Assembly (NCBI RefSeq): GCF_021191635.1
Contig: NZ_JAIWPR010000026.1
Coordinates: forward strand, 1 to 64,000
Direction of reading: 5' to 3'
Source of the DNA: Alterluteimonas quercicellularis
GTDB lineage: Bacteria; Pseudomonadota; Gammaproteobacteria; Xanthomonadales; Xanthomonadaceae
Length of the DNA: 64,000 bases
Every line of letters starts with the position of its first letter. The stretch's first letter is position 1. Of this stretch, positions 44,086-52,603 are shown in pieces. The notes beneath the pieces were generated by a model. That model ran no database searches and was not told where the DNA came from. It saw only the letters and a list, made by a program, of their open reading frames with translations. A program made the position numbers and the translations under genes.

Positions 44086-44990
44086 TGACGTTGCCTCGCT
44101 TCCAGGACATCGGCTACCGCTACCGCGGCGGCGCGGTGCGCTACCACGACCTGGCCTATGTGCTGTGCATCGATCCCGACCTGGAGCAGGACGGCCTGCC
44201 GCATACCGCGTTCTATGCCTGGGACGCCGGCGGGTGGGGCATGTACGAGATCGGCCGCTGGGCCGCGCACTCGGTCTGCGTCACGCGCCATCCGAAGGAG
44301 CAGGCCGTGGCGCTCGGTGCGGACGGCGACATCCGGGTGATGGGCAACCACGACGACTACGACGAGCGCATCCACGTGCCCGGCACGACGCTGTCCACGC
44401 TGCGCGAGATCCGCAGCATCGCCGGCCATGCCTACGTCTGCGGCATGGACCGCCAGGTCTTCAAGCGCACGGGCGTGGGCGAATGGATCGCGCTGCACGG
44501 CGACCTGCCGCAGCAGCCCGCGCCCGACATCGTCTTCGGCTTCGAGTCGATCCACGGACGCGCCGAGGACGACCTGCACGCGGTCGGCTGGCACGGCGAG
44601 ATCCGTCACTTCGACGGCACCCGGTGGCACGCCTGCGAAAGCCCGACGCAGGCGATCCTGACCCGCGTGCTGCACGCCGACGACGACTGGGCCTACGCCT
44701 GCGGGCCGCGCGGCACGCTGCTGCGCGGCCGCGGTACCCGGTGGGAGGCCATCGCGCACGACGCGACCGATGCGGACTTCACCGACCTGTGCTGGTTCGA
44801 CGGCGCGCTGTATCTCGCGACGCTGCACGCGCTGTACGTGCTGCGCGACGGCGTCCCGGTGCTCGCCGATCTCGGCGATCTGGTGCCCACGAGCTGCCAC
44901 CGGCTCAGCGCCGCCGACGGCCTGCTGCTGTCGATCGGCGCCGACGACATCCTGGCCTTCGACAGCCGGCAGTGGACGCGGGTGCAGTGA
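44085..44990 (+). CDS. Repeat-rich, probable beta-propeller protein, paralogue P2
   Basis: This 301-residue protein is complete. 'YRGGAVRYHDLAYVLCIDPD' opens it; blades include 'YVCGMDRQVFKRTGVGEWIA', 'LHAVGWHGEIRHFDGTRWHA', 'WAYACGPRGTLLRGRGTRWE', 'LYLATLHALYVLRDGVPVLA' and the closing 'GADDILAFDSRQWTRV'. Six to seven blades would fit the length. There is no signal peptide. It starts at the ATG overlapping the stop of the truncated Pf gene. It converges with P3 across 37 bases. The role is unknown; the barstar neighbour makes an antidote function conceivable. Confidence 0.72.
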   Translation: MTLPRFQDIGYRYRGGAVRYHDLAYVLCIDPDLEQDGLPHTAFYAWDAGGWGMYEIGRWAAHSVCVTRHPKEQAVALGADGDIRVMGNHDDYDERIHVPGTTLSTLREIRSIAGHAYVCGMDRQVFKRTGVGEWIALHGDLPQQPAPDIVFGFESIHGRAEDDLHAVGWHGEIRHFDGTRWHACESPTQAILTRVLHADDDWAYACGPRGTLLRGRGTRWEAIAHDATDADFTDLCWFDGALYLATLHALYVLRDGVPVLADLGDLVPTSCHRLSAADGLLLSIGADDILAFDSRQWTRVQ

Positions 44991-45027
44991 GCGGCGGCCC
45001 GCTGTGGCGGACAGGGCTCCCCGCGGT

Positions 45028-45945
45028 TCACGCGTAGGGGACCTCGTGCCATCGGCGGCCGTCGCGGGAACGGATCGCGACGCGATCCCCCACCGCCCAG
45101 ATCGCCTCCGCGTTCGCGGACAGGCGATGGAAGCCGCCGACGTGCGAGAGCTCCGGATCGAGCGGGACCTCGCGTAGCCCGCCGTCGTCCAGCACGAACA
45201 GCGCCTTCGCCGTGCACAGGTACAGCCTGCCGGCGAACCAGCACGCTCCCCAGAAGTCATGCCGGGTGAGGGCCTGCGGCAGCGCCTGCCACTGCGCATC
45301 GCGGCGCACCAGGATCGTGCCCTGCTGGCCCACCGCGTACACCGCGCCATCCGCGGCGCAGACCACGCGATGCAGGGCCAACGGGGTCGGGCTGCGTTCC
45401 TGCGCCCAGCGCGCGCCGTCGAAGCGCCAGAGTTCGCCGAGCCAGCCCACCGCATGGAGCGCATCGGCGCCGAACCCGTCGATGGAGTTGAATCCGGCGC
45501 CGCTCTCGTCCTGCGCCGCCACGCGCACGCCGGCATCGATCCGCTGCCAGCGCGCCTCGCCGTCACAGCGGTAGACCCGGCGGCCCAGGCCGACCGCATA
45601 GGCATGGTCGCCGATCGCCCGGACCTCACGCATGCCGCCACGCAGGCGCGGTCCATCGCCTGCCGTGTCGATGTGCTCCTCCGAGAAGTCCTTCGCGCCC
45701 CAGCGCACCACACGTCCGTCGTGGCCCAGCATCAGCAATGCGGTTTCGGGCCGGGTCTGCAGGCACAGGCTCACCGGGCCGATCGCGAATGCCCGCCGGC
45801 TCCAAGCGCCGTTCCAGCTCAGCACCGCGCCGGCCGGCAGGTCGTCGTCGCCTTCGGCCGCGGGCGATGCGGCCATGAAGGCGCGATCCTCGCGGACCGC
45901 CGCCACGTCGACGAAGCGCCAGGGGAATCGTTCGGGGGCTGCCAC
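45028..45945 (-). CDS. Repeat-rich, probable beta-propeller protein, paralogue P3
   Basis: This 305-residue protein uses GTG at 45945, supported by GGAG nine bases upstream and by length agreement with P1 (304) and P2 (301). The frame is open to 46071, but that part is a remnant of another paralogue read out of frame. Blades include 'YAVGLGRRVYRCDGEARWQR', 'LHAVGWLGELWRFDGARWAQ', 'VYAVGQQGTILVRRDAQWQA', 'LYLCTAKALFVLDDGGLREV' and the end 'IRSRDGRRWHEVPYA'. It is cytoplasmic by prediction. The first 60 residues differ most between paralogues. Confidence 0.7.
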   Translation of the reverse strand: MAAPERFPWRFVDVAAVREDRAFMAASPAAEGDDDLPAGAVLSWNGAWSRRAFAIGPVSLCLQTRPETALLMLGHDGRVVRWGAKDFSEEHIDTAGDGPRLRGGMREVRAIGDHAYAVGLGRRVYRCDGEARWQRIDAGVRVAAQDESGAGFNSIDGFGADALHAVGWLGELWRFDGARWAQERSPTPLALHRVVCAADGAVYAVGQQGTILVRRDAQWQALPQALTRHDFWGACWFAGRLYLCTAKALFVLDDGGLREVPLDPELSHVGGFHRLSANAEAIWAVGDRVAIRSRDGRRWHEVPYA

Positions 45946-46300
45946 GTATCGAGGCTCCAGTGTCGGAATGCGAAAGCGCGACGCGATCCCGCGGTCAGGT
46001 GATCTCGTGCCAGGCGGCGCCGTCGTCGCTCCATGTTGTAGACCGTGACCTCGGCCGACGGCATGAGCCACTTGATCAAGGTGGTGTTCGGCGCGCCCCT
46101 CCGCGCCAGCGTATCGATCTGCGCCACCGCCCGGAGCGTGTGGCGGTCCTGCACCAGCCCGTGCAGGCAGCTGTAGCCGTTAGGCTTCGTGCCAGGGGCA
46201 GGCGCTGCGCCGGACGCGGCCGCAAGCCAGGGCGGGGCCCCGCCTGCCGCAGGCCGGACAGCCTATCGACCCGCCACGCGGCGAGCAAACCCGGTACGCC
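45946..46300. other. Gene-free gap holding the collapsed paralogue
   Basis: The 355 bases between P3 and the barstar-like gene contain the relic at 45995-46181 and a Pro/Ala-coding stretch (46182-46300) without an identifiable gene. Confidence 0.5.
45995..46181 (-). pseudogene. Collapsed propeller paralogue (N-module joined to C-terminus)
   Basis: Reading the minus strand, 'NGYSCLHGLVQDRHTLRAVA' and 'QIDTLARRGAPNTTLIKW' match the N-terminal module of the truncated gene at 43657 ('GGCVQSRDVARTIVQIDQL'). At about 46030 the frame shifts, and the next codons give 'WSDDGAAWHEIT' and a stop at 45997-45995, which matches the C-terminal end of P3 ('RSRDGRRWHEV'). About 250 internal codons are missing. 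It is a relic of internal deletion between repeats. Confidence 0.6.
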
Positions 46301-46690
46301 TCAGCGCGCGACCAACGCGATGTTCGGGTGCGAGGCGAGGATCTCCAGCACGATATCGAAGAAGGTCGGCCCGGTACCGGCCTCCAGCGCTTCGAGCTCG
46401 CGGCGGATGCGCGCGACGTCGTAGCCGTGCCGCACCAGCTTGTCCTCCAGCATGCGCCGGGTGGCGTCCATGCCCAGGTCCTGCCGGTTCTTCTCGAAGT
46501 CCGTCCACACCAGTGTCGCCGGCGACCCTCCCTGCAGGGCGCCGTAGCCGCCATGCAGCAGGTCGTCGAGGGCGTCCAGGCTGTGGCCGAGCGGCCAGTC
46601 GACGCCGGCCATGAGCACGCGCTCCACCTCGGCATAGAACGAGGCGATGTCGTGGATGCGGCTGCCGTCGAGGACGAACGTCTGGTGCAT
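46301..46690 (-). CDS. Barstar family RNase-inhibitor-like protein
   Basis: This 129-residue protein opens 'MHQTFVLDGSRIHDIASFYA', then 'GHSLDALDDLLHGGYGAL', the barstar core in which the Asp/Asn-Leu-Asp-Ala-Leu-x-Asp segment faces barnase. It is about 40 residues longer than barstar (about 90). The insert at residues 65-105 ('DLGMDATRRMLEDKLVRHGY') lies before the last strand 'ILASHPNIALVAR'. Barstar proteins block barnase-type RNases; no such RNase is seen nearby. It sits next to the propeller cluster and is divergent from the AraC regulator. ATG at 46690; an earlier ATG at 46726 adds an Arg-rich leader. Confidence 0.8.
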   Translation of the reverse strand: MHQTFVLDGSRIHDIASFYAEVERVLMAGVDWPLGHSLDALDDLLHGGYGALQGGSPATLVWTDFEKNRQDLGMDATRRMLEDKLVRHGYDVARIRRELEALEAGTGPTFFDIVLEILASHPNIALVAR

Positions 46691-46780
46691 GCGGGCGGGA
46701 TGGCGTCGGGGCGCCCATCCTGCCATCGCACCGTCGCCTGCGCGTTAGCATGGCCTCGCCCTCCCCCGCAGGCCCCGCCC

Positions 46781-47530
46781 ATGGCCGCATCGACGACGAC
46801 CAGCCCGATCGCCATCCGCTCCTACGGCGCGGACAGCACCGTGGACCGCCACGACTTCGCACAGATCGTGCTGCCGCTCGCCGGCTCGCTGGCCATGGAC
46901 ATCGCCGGGCGCGAGGCCACGATCGACCGGGCGACCGCGGCCTACGTGGAAGCGGGCGCCCGCCACGACCAGGTGAGCCGTGCGGCCAACCGCTCGATCG
47001 TCCTGGACCTGCACGCCGGCGACCTGGACGACCGCACCGCGGAGCGGCTGGCGCGCCGCCCCTACATCCCGCTGGCGCCCGAGGCCGGCGGCCTGGTCGA
47101 CTACATGGCCCGCCTGGCGGGCCGCGGCCCGGTGCCGGCGCACCGCCTGCGGCTGTGGACCGCGCTGCTGGTGGACGCGCTGCTGGGCGACGAGCCGCAG
47201 CCGCGCTCGCGGCTGGCGCCGCTGCTGGCCGCGGTGGAGAGCCGGCTCGCGCACGGCTGGACGGTGGAGGCGATGGCGCGCACGGTCGGCATCGGCCCCA
47301 GCCGCCTGCACGCGATCTTCCAGGCCGAGCTCGGCAGCACGCCCCGCGCCTGGCTCTCGGCGCGGCGGCTCGAACGCGCGCGCCACCTGCTGGCCCACAC
47401 CGCCCTGCCCATCGCCGAGCTCGCCTGCCGCTGCGGCTACGCCGACCAGAGCGCGCTGACCCGCGCGATGCGCCAGGCCACCGGCACGACGCCCGCAGCC
47501 TGGCGCCGGCGGGCAGGAGCCCGCGACTAG
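46781..47530 (+). CDS. AraC family transcriptional regulator
   Basis: This 249-residue regulator has an N-terminal cupin-like sensor part ('IVLPLAGSLAMDIAGREATI') and a C-terminal pair of helix-turn-helix motifs. They are 'WTVEAMARTVGIGPSRLHAI', 'FQAELGSTPRAWLSARRLER' and 'PIAELACRCGYADQSALTRA', followed by 'MRQATGTTPAAWRR'. The layout is standard for AraC regulators of small-molecule transport. It precedes an EamA transporter by 53 bases in the same direction, which is its most likely target. ATG at 46781; 46750 is out of frame. Confidence 0.9.
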   Translation: MAASTTTSPIAIRSYGADSTVDRHDFAQIVLPLAGSLAMDIAGREATIDRATAAYVEAGARHDQVSRAANRSIVLDLHAGDLDDRTAERLARRPYIPLAPEAGGLVDYMARLAGRGPVPAHRLRLWTALLVDALLGDEPQPRSRLAPLLAAVESRLAHGWTVEAMARTVGIGPSRLHAIFQAELGSTPRAWLSARRLERARHLLAHTALPIAELACRCGYADQSALTRAMRQATGTTPAAWRRRAGARD

Positions 47531-47583
47531 AACGCGCGAGTCCCGGTCAAGACGGGGCGCCGGTGCGGCCCTACCCTGCCGCC

Positions 47584-48555
47584 ATGACCGACAGCGGCCA
47601 CCGCAACACGATCCTCGGCGTCGCCTGCGGCGTGGGCGCGGGCGCGCTATGGGGGCTGGTGTTCCTCGCCCCGGAGCTGGTGCGCGAGTTCGCGCCGCTG
47701 CAGCTGACCATCGGCCGCTACCTGTTCTACGGGCTGTTCTCGGCCCTGCTGATCGCGCCGCTCTGGCGCGGACTGCTGCCGAAGCTGGGCCGGCGCGAAT
47801 GGATCGCGCTCGCGTGGCTGGCGCTCACCGGCAACGTCCTCTACTACGTGCTGCTCGCCAGCGCCGTGCAGCTGGGCGGCATCGCGATGACCTCGCTGGT
47901 CATCGGCTTCCTGCCGGTGGCGGTCACCGTCGTCGGCAGCCGCGACGCGGGCGCCGTGCCGCTGCGCCGGCTGGGGCTCTCGCTGGCGTGCTGCGCCGCC
48001 GGCGCGGTGTGCATCGGCTGGCAGGCGCTGGCGGCGCCGGCCTCCGGCTCGGCCGGCCGGCAGCTCGCCGGCCTGCTGTGCGGCGCCGGCGCGCTGGCCT
48101 CGTGGACCTGCTACGCCGTGGGCAACCGCCGCTGGCTGCTGCGCCTGCGCGACGTCTCCGTGCACGAGTGGAACCTGCTCACCGGCGTGGTCACCTGCGC
48201 GCAGACCCTGCTGCTGGTGCCGGTGGCGCTGCTGCTGCATCGCGAGCCGCACGGCGGGCAGGCCTGGGCCCTGCTGGCCGGCGTGTCGGCCGGCGTGGCC
48301 CTGTTCGCCTCGATCCTGGGCAACGCGCTGTGGAACCGCATGAGCCGGCTGCTGCCGCTGACGCTGGTCGGGCAGATGATCCTGTTCGAGACCCTGTTCG
48401 CGCTGGTCTACGGCTTCCTGTGGGAACGGCGCGGGCCGACCGTGCTGGAAGCCGTGGCCTTCGTGCTGGTGGCGCTGAGCGTGGCCACCTGCCTGGCCGC
48501 GCACCGCCCGCGGCGGCCTGAGGGCGACGGCGCCTGTCCTCGCCACGGACTGTAG
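47584..48555 (+). CDS. EamA/DMT family transporter
   Basis: This 323-residue protein has ten hydrophobic helices in two EamA repeats, e.g. 'GVACGVGAGALWGLVFLAPE', 'GNVLYYVLLASAVQLGGIAM', 'LVGQMILFETLFALVYGFLW'. Such proteins export or import amino acids and other metabolites; no specificity can be read. It follows an AraC regulator gene. The TAG stop is provided by a REP. ATG at 47584. Confidence 0.9.
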   Translation: MTDSGHRNTILGVACGVGAGALWGLVFLAPELVREFAPLQLTIGRYLFYGLFSALLIAPLWRGLLPKLGRREWIALAWLALTGNVLYYVLLASAVQLGGIAMTSLVIGFLPVAVTVVGSRDAGAVPLRRLGLSLACCAAGAVCIGWQALAAPASGSAGRQLAGLLCGAGALASWTCYAVGNRRWLLRLRDVSVHEWNLLTGVVTCAQTLLLVPVALLLHREPHGGQAWALLAGVSAGVALFASILGNALWNRMSRLLPLTLVGQMILFETLFALVYGFLWERRGPTVLEAVAFVLVALSVATCLAAHRPRRPEGDGACPRHGL

Positions 48556-48574
48556 GAGCGCGCTTGCGCGCGAC
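48552..48574 (+). repeat. GTAG-headed REP overlapping the EamA stop
   Basis: GTAGGAGCGCGCTTGC plus GCGCGAC. Bases 48553-48555 are the stop codon of the transporter gene. Confidence 0.85.
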
Positions 48575-48592
48575 TGGGTTCGCGGGGAAAGC

Positions 48593-48617
48593 CTCGCGCG
48601 CGCGAGCGCGCTCCTAC
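48593..48617 (-). repeat. GTAG-headed REP, inverted partner
   Basis: GTAGGAGCGCGCTCGC on the minus strand, 18 bases after the first copy and in opposite orientation; together they form a compact inverted pair between convergent genes. Confidence 0.85.
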
Positions 48618-48651
48618 AGGGCTCGCGTGGCGGGCTTCGCCCGGCCCGCGC

Positions 48652-50079
48652 TCAGCGCCGCCACAGGCGCGCCTGCCGCGGCGGCAGGCGGAAGGTGTAG
48701 GCGGCGCGGTCGATGACCACGGTGTCGCCGGAACCCAGCGCATCCGCGTAGGGCACGTGCCAGTGCAGCACGCTGCCGTCCATCGCCACCGTCGCGTCCA
48801 CCGCGTGGCCGCACTTGTTGATGCCGACGATGCCGGCGTCGCCGCGACGGAACAGCAGGTGGCAGGCGCCGTGCGCGAGCACCTGCATGTCGCGGCCCTG
48901 CATGGCGTTGTGGAAGCCCACCATGCGCACCAGGTCGTCGCGCAGCCAGGCGTCCACCCAGCGGCCGTCGCCGCTCTCGTTGCGGTCGGTGTAGACCATC
49001 GGCACGCCGCCGTCGCGGCCCAGCAGGAAGGCATAGGCCAGGGTCTCGTCCACCGGGTCGAGGATCGCGTAGCGGAAGCCTGCGTTGTTGGGGATGTCGT
49101 GGGTGACGGCGAAGGTTACCGCGCGCGCCCCCGGCAGCGCCTGGCCGTAGGCGCCGGGGTCGACCAGCGCGCTCAGGCTGCCGCCCGGCAGCAGCGCGTT
49201 GCGCATCGCGTTGAACAGGGGGAAGTCGTAGGCGGCATGACTGGTCGCGTCCAGGTACGGCGCCAGGAAGCGGTCGTAGTCCACCGTGCCGGCGCCGCCG
49301 GTGGTGATGACCTCGCCGAACACGTGCGCCTGCGCGCGGATGCCGGCATCCAGCACGCGGTTCATGTGCTCGAAGGTCATGTGCTTGGCGGCGTCGATGC
49401 GGAACCCGCGCACGCCCAGGTCCTTGAGCGCCTGCAGGTAGGCGCGCTGCTGCTGCACCACCCAGTCGTTGGCGACCAGGTCGGGCAGGCCCGGATCGCC
49501 GCCGCCGCCGCAGATGCGGTAGTGGCGCACCTGGTAGGCGTCGGCGTAGTCGGCGATACACTGTGCCGGGCCGAAGTCGCCGGCGCCGAACTGGTTGGAC
49601 GACAGGTCGCCGTACAAGCGCAGGCCCGCGTAGCGGGCCGGATCGGCCGCGTACAGCGACAGCACCGCGGCGCCGGGGTAGTTCAGGTCCGGCCGCATCC
49701 AAGCCTCGTTGGCCATGTGGTTGAGCACCACGTCGGCATAGGTGGCCACGCCGTGGTCGGCCAGTGCCTGCACCATGTCGGCGAAGGCTTCGGTATCGCC
49801 CAGCGGGTGGTCGATCACGCGCAGGTCCTGCGGCTGGTAGCGCGCCCACCACTCGGTGCCCTGCGAGCGGTACGCCGGCGCCACCAGCACCTTGCGGTAG
49901 CCGGCCTGCGCGATCTGCGCCGCGCGCGCCTCCACCGTCGCGTAGGGCCAGTTGAACGCATGCAGGACGACCTCCGCCTGCGCCGCCGCCGCAGTGGCGG
50001 CGAGCAGGGCGAACGCGGCCAGGCGCGTGCGCCAGCGGCGGGAGGAACGGGAAGAGCGGGCGGCGTGTCCTTCGCGCAT
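48652..50079 (-). CDS. Secreted alpha-amylase (GH13)
   Basis: This 475-residue enzyme hydrolyses alpha-1,4 glucan bonds outside the cell. A long charged leader precedes the signal peptide ('LAAFALLAATAAAAQAE', mature start about 37). The catalytic residues are Asp in 'GVRGFRIDAAKHM' (about 227), Glu in 'HVFGEVITTGG' (about 254) and Asp in 'VTHDIPNNAGF' (about 325); 'YADVVLNHMANE' is the first conserved GH13 region. The C-terminal domain C is short and there is no starch-binding domain. ATG at 50079; longer starts read into low-complexity sequence. It is divergent from the 50456 gene. Confidence 0.93.
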   Translation of the reverse strand: MREGHAARSSRSSRRWRTRLAAFALLAATAAAAQAEVVLHAFNWPYATVEARAAQIAQAGYRKVLVAPAYRSQGTEWWARYQPQDLRVIDHPLGDTEAFADMVQALADHGVATYADVVLNHMANEAWMRPDLNYPGAAVLSLYAADPARYAGLRLYGDLSSNQFGAGDFGPAQCIADYADAYQVRHYRICGGGGDPGLPDLVANDWVVQQQRAYLQALKDLGVRGFRIDAAKHMTFEHMNRVLDAGIRAQAHVFGEVITTGGAGTVDYDRFLAPYLDATSHAAYDFPLFNAMRNALLPGGSLSALVDPGAYGQALPGARAVTFAVTHDIPNNAGFRYAILDPVDETLAYAFLLGRDGGVPMVYTDRNESGDGRWVDAWLRDDLVRMVGFHNAMQGRDMQVLAHGACHLLFRRGDAGIVGINKCGHAVDATVAMDGSVLHWHVPYADALGSGDTVVIDRAAYTFRLPPRQARLWRR

Positions 50080-50455
50080 GGTGCGGTCTCCGGTCGGTGG
50101 AGGGCGGGCATCCGTGGGGGGCGCGGACCGGTGTAGCGGGGATCGCGGTGCAGCATCCAGGGGGCGGCGGGCCGAATACGTATGCGGTGCGCGGGAACCG
50201 TGACGGCGGCTCCGGGAAGCGCGGGCCCGGACCGATGTCGCTCCTGCGGCCGGGGCTCGCCCGCACGGTGAATGCCTCACGCTTCATTCGAGCCTTCGAT
50301 CACGAAGTGGACGACATCGCCTTCTTGCAACCCAGCGACGACGTCGCCCTAGGGATTTCCCGAGCTGTCGATCGCCCGATGGCGCTCGCAAGCTTCGGAG
50401 CGCAGCGGGCAGGAACTCTGCCCGCGCCGCCCCCCACGCACAAGGAGACATCGTC
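50080..50455. other. Divergent promoter region, amylase / orphan gene
   Basis: These 376 bases separate the amylase gene from the 590-residue orphan. They contain a CTAGGG-type inverted repeat (50349-50364) and no recognisable gene. Confidence 0.5.
50349..50364 (+). promoter_or_regulatory. CTAGGG-ATTT-CCCGAG repeat upstream of 50456
   Basis: A 6-base inverted repeat with one mismatch and the same 4-base spacer as at 36531-36546, 91 bases before the ATG. Third occurrence of the motif. Confidence 0.45.
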
Positions 50456-52228
50456 ATGGCGCTCACCCTGGACAGCCTCAAGATCATCGAATCGCTCAAG
50501 CAGTTCGCCGAATCCCAAGGCAATCGCAACGACCTGCCCGACGACTACAGTTCGCCCAGCAAGTCGGACCTGCTGGATCTCGCGAAGGACCTGCACTCCG
50601 TCGGCGACATCAAGGGCAAGAAGGACGACTACGACAAGCGCCTGACCGCGCTGGCCAGCGACTTCCTGCCCGGGCTCAGCGTGGAGGACCGCGGCCGCTT
50701 CATCGGCGCCATCCTCGAGAACGACAAGGGCGCGACCAAGTCGGACTCCTGGTTGCAGGGCGCGCGCCTGGACAAGCTCGTCGACGACGGCAAGATCACC
50801 TCCGAGCAGCGCCAGCAGGTGCTGGAAGCCTTCGGCGCCGGCTACAACGCGCGCGAGGTGGACAGCGAGAATACCTGGCGCTTCCTGGAGATGGACGGCG
50901 TCAGCGGCGAGGTCGTCGACAAGGCCACCGCGTACCAGAACAGCCGCGGCATGAGCAGGATCGAGAACGAGAACACCTCCGGCGAAGTGTTCCAGCGCTT
51001 CCTCGACGGCCTCGGCGAGGGCGACGGCCGGAGCAAGGAATTCGCCGACTTCATCGAGCAGTTCACCGTCGACCAGCTGCGCGAAGGCAAGGTCGGCGCC
51101 GGCAAGACCGACAAGAACGACCGCGCCGACTACCTGGGCCTGCTGCTCAACGCCGCCGACCGCGCCGGCGACGACGGCGCCGTGGTCAACAGGATCCTCC
51201 ATGGCGTGGACAGCGAGACGCGCGAGCGGGCGATCCAGGACGTCAGCGAGGGCTTCAGCAAGGTCACCACCGAGAACGCCTGGCTGAACCGCGAGGACAG
51301 CAAGCTGCCAGACAGCTACAACCGCGATCCCATGGAGATCCTGATCAAGGCGGTGGCCAACGACAAGGAGAGCGTGTACGCGGGCGGCACGCGCAGCCAC
51401 GCGGCCGACATGGCCGAGCTGATCCTCGACCAGTCCAGGAACGATCCCTGGGGCGACAACGGCTTCTTCGACGACCGGAACATCCCCAAGGAAGGACGCC
51501 AGGAAGCGGTGAACGAACTGGTGCGGAAGAAGGCCGGTGAGATCTTCGAGTTCAACGGCCTGGGCGAGTCCGGCATCCACGAGGGCAGCAACGTCGACAA
51601 CGTCACCCGCAACATGATGACGATGGCCAACCTGACCCGGCTGACCGGGCTGTCGCCGACCAACGAGGCGGCGCCCGACGTGCTCAACTCGCTGACCAAG
51701 CTGTCCGACGGCTGGGCCAAGGACTACATCGACGCGCGCGACGACAACAACACCGACCGCATGCTGGAGAACGAGCACCGGCTGACGCACATGGTGGCGT
51801 CGGTGGAACAGGCCGTGTTCAACGGCTTTTCCGACAAGGCCGAGGACGATGCCGCGCGCAAGGCCGACCTGACCAACATGCTCAACTTCTTCATCGGCCT
51901 GGTGCCCACGCCGGGCGGGGTCCTGACCGATGGCCTGAAGGACGGGTTCACCAAGGTGTTCGGCGAAGACAGCCGCGCCAAGAGCACCTTCGACAAGGTC
52001 GTCGACGAGATCGGCGGTCAGGTCGACGGCAACAGCGTGGACAAGTTCAAGGACATGATGGTCGACAAGCTGACCAAGGACGAGTACCAGGACAAGTACC
52101 TGGCCACGTTCCGCGACAACGCCAACCGCTTCATCGAGGACCAGGTGCTGCGCGGCCTGGACGGCTCCGGCAATGCCGGCATCCGTGCGGAGATCGTCAA
52201 GGAAGCCTCCCAGCTCCTGAAGGCCTGA
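50456..52228 (+). CDS. 590-residue acidic, cysteine-free orphan protein
   Basis: The product has no Cys, no signal peptide and no long hydrophobic run. It is rich in Asp, Lys, Glu, Asn and Ser, and predicted helical almost throughout. A short less polar patch 'NMLNFFIGLVPTPGGVLTDG' lies near residue 480. Near-repeats of the type 'F..FL..LGEGDGRSKEFAD' suggest an internally repeated helical scaffold, but I cannot define units. The lower GC of third codon positions relative to neighbours is slight. Together with the CTAGGG site this suggests a secreted or stress-related protein. I recognise no family and assign no function. ATG at 50456 follows AAGGAG. Confidence 0.75.
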   Translation: MALTLDSLKIIESLKQFAESQGNRNDLPDDYSSPSKSDLLDLAKDLHSVGDIKGKKDDYDKRLTALASDFLPGLSVEDRGRFIGAILENDKGATKSDSWLQGARLDKLVDDGKITSEQRQQVLEAFGAGYNAREVDSENTWRFLEMDGVSGEVVDKATAYQNSRGMSRIENENTSGEVFQRFLDGLGEGDGRSKEFADFIEQFTVDQLREGKVGAGKTDKNDRADYLGLLLNAADRAGDDGAVVNRILHGVDSETRERAIQDVSEGFSKVTTENAWLNREDSKLPDSYNRDPMEILIKAVANDKESVYAGGTRSHAADMAELILDQSRNDPWGDNGFFDDRNIPKEGRQEAVNELVRKKAGEIFEFNGLGESGIHEGSNVDNVTRNMMTMANLTRLTGLSPTNEAAPDVLNSLTKLSDGWAKDYIDARDDNNTDRMLENEHRLTHMVASVEQAVFNGFSDKAEDDAARKADLTNMLNFFIGLVPTPGGVLTDGLKDGFTKVFGEDSRAKSTFDKVVDEIGGQVDGNSVDKFKDMMVDKLTKDEYQDKYLATFRDNANRFIEDQVLRGLDGSGNAGIRAEIVKEASQLLKA

Positions 52229-52603
52229 TTTCCACCCGGACCAGGGCGGAGCGAAGGTTCCCGGCGACGGCGGGACGTTCCGCTCCCGCCCCGGTCTTTC
52301 CAGGCGAACATCGCGGCGGTCGCTGCCAGGACTGCGAGCGCGGGACGCCTCGACCGATGGCCGATGGCCGATGGCGATATCGCGCGGACGATCGCCGACT
52401 GCGCGCGTGCGGACCCCAACGCGATGGCGGCGGGGTTCGGCGGCTCGACGGGCGCCCGAGCGAGTCCGCCGCCGCCACCTCGCAGCACGCCGATCGGTTG
52501 AGGTAGCGACGCGCAGTAGACGGCTCGTGGTCGACCGGTGCCGGTCCCCCTTGCCTCGACCGGTGCCGATACACTCGACGCCGGGAGCCAGGGAGATCGC
52601 AGA
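52229..52603. other. Intergenic region after the orphan gene
   Basis: These 375 bases contain a short GATGGCC triplication near 52355-52375 and some GC-rich potential hairpins after 52245 without T-runs. I see no gene or promoter I can support. Confidence 0.4.

Noticed and set aside
45946..46071. Longer N-terminus for propeller paralogue P3
   Set aside because: The extra codons cover the out-of-frame relic of another paralogue, and the GTG at 45945 gives the length of the other family members with a ribosome site.
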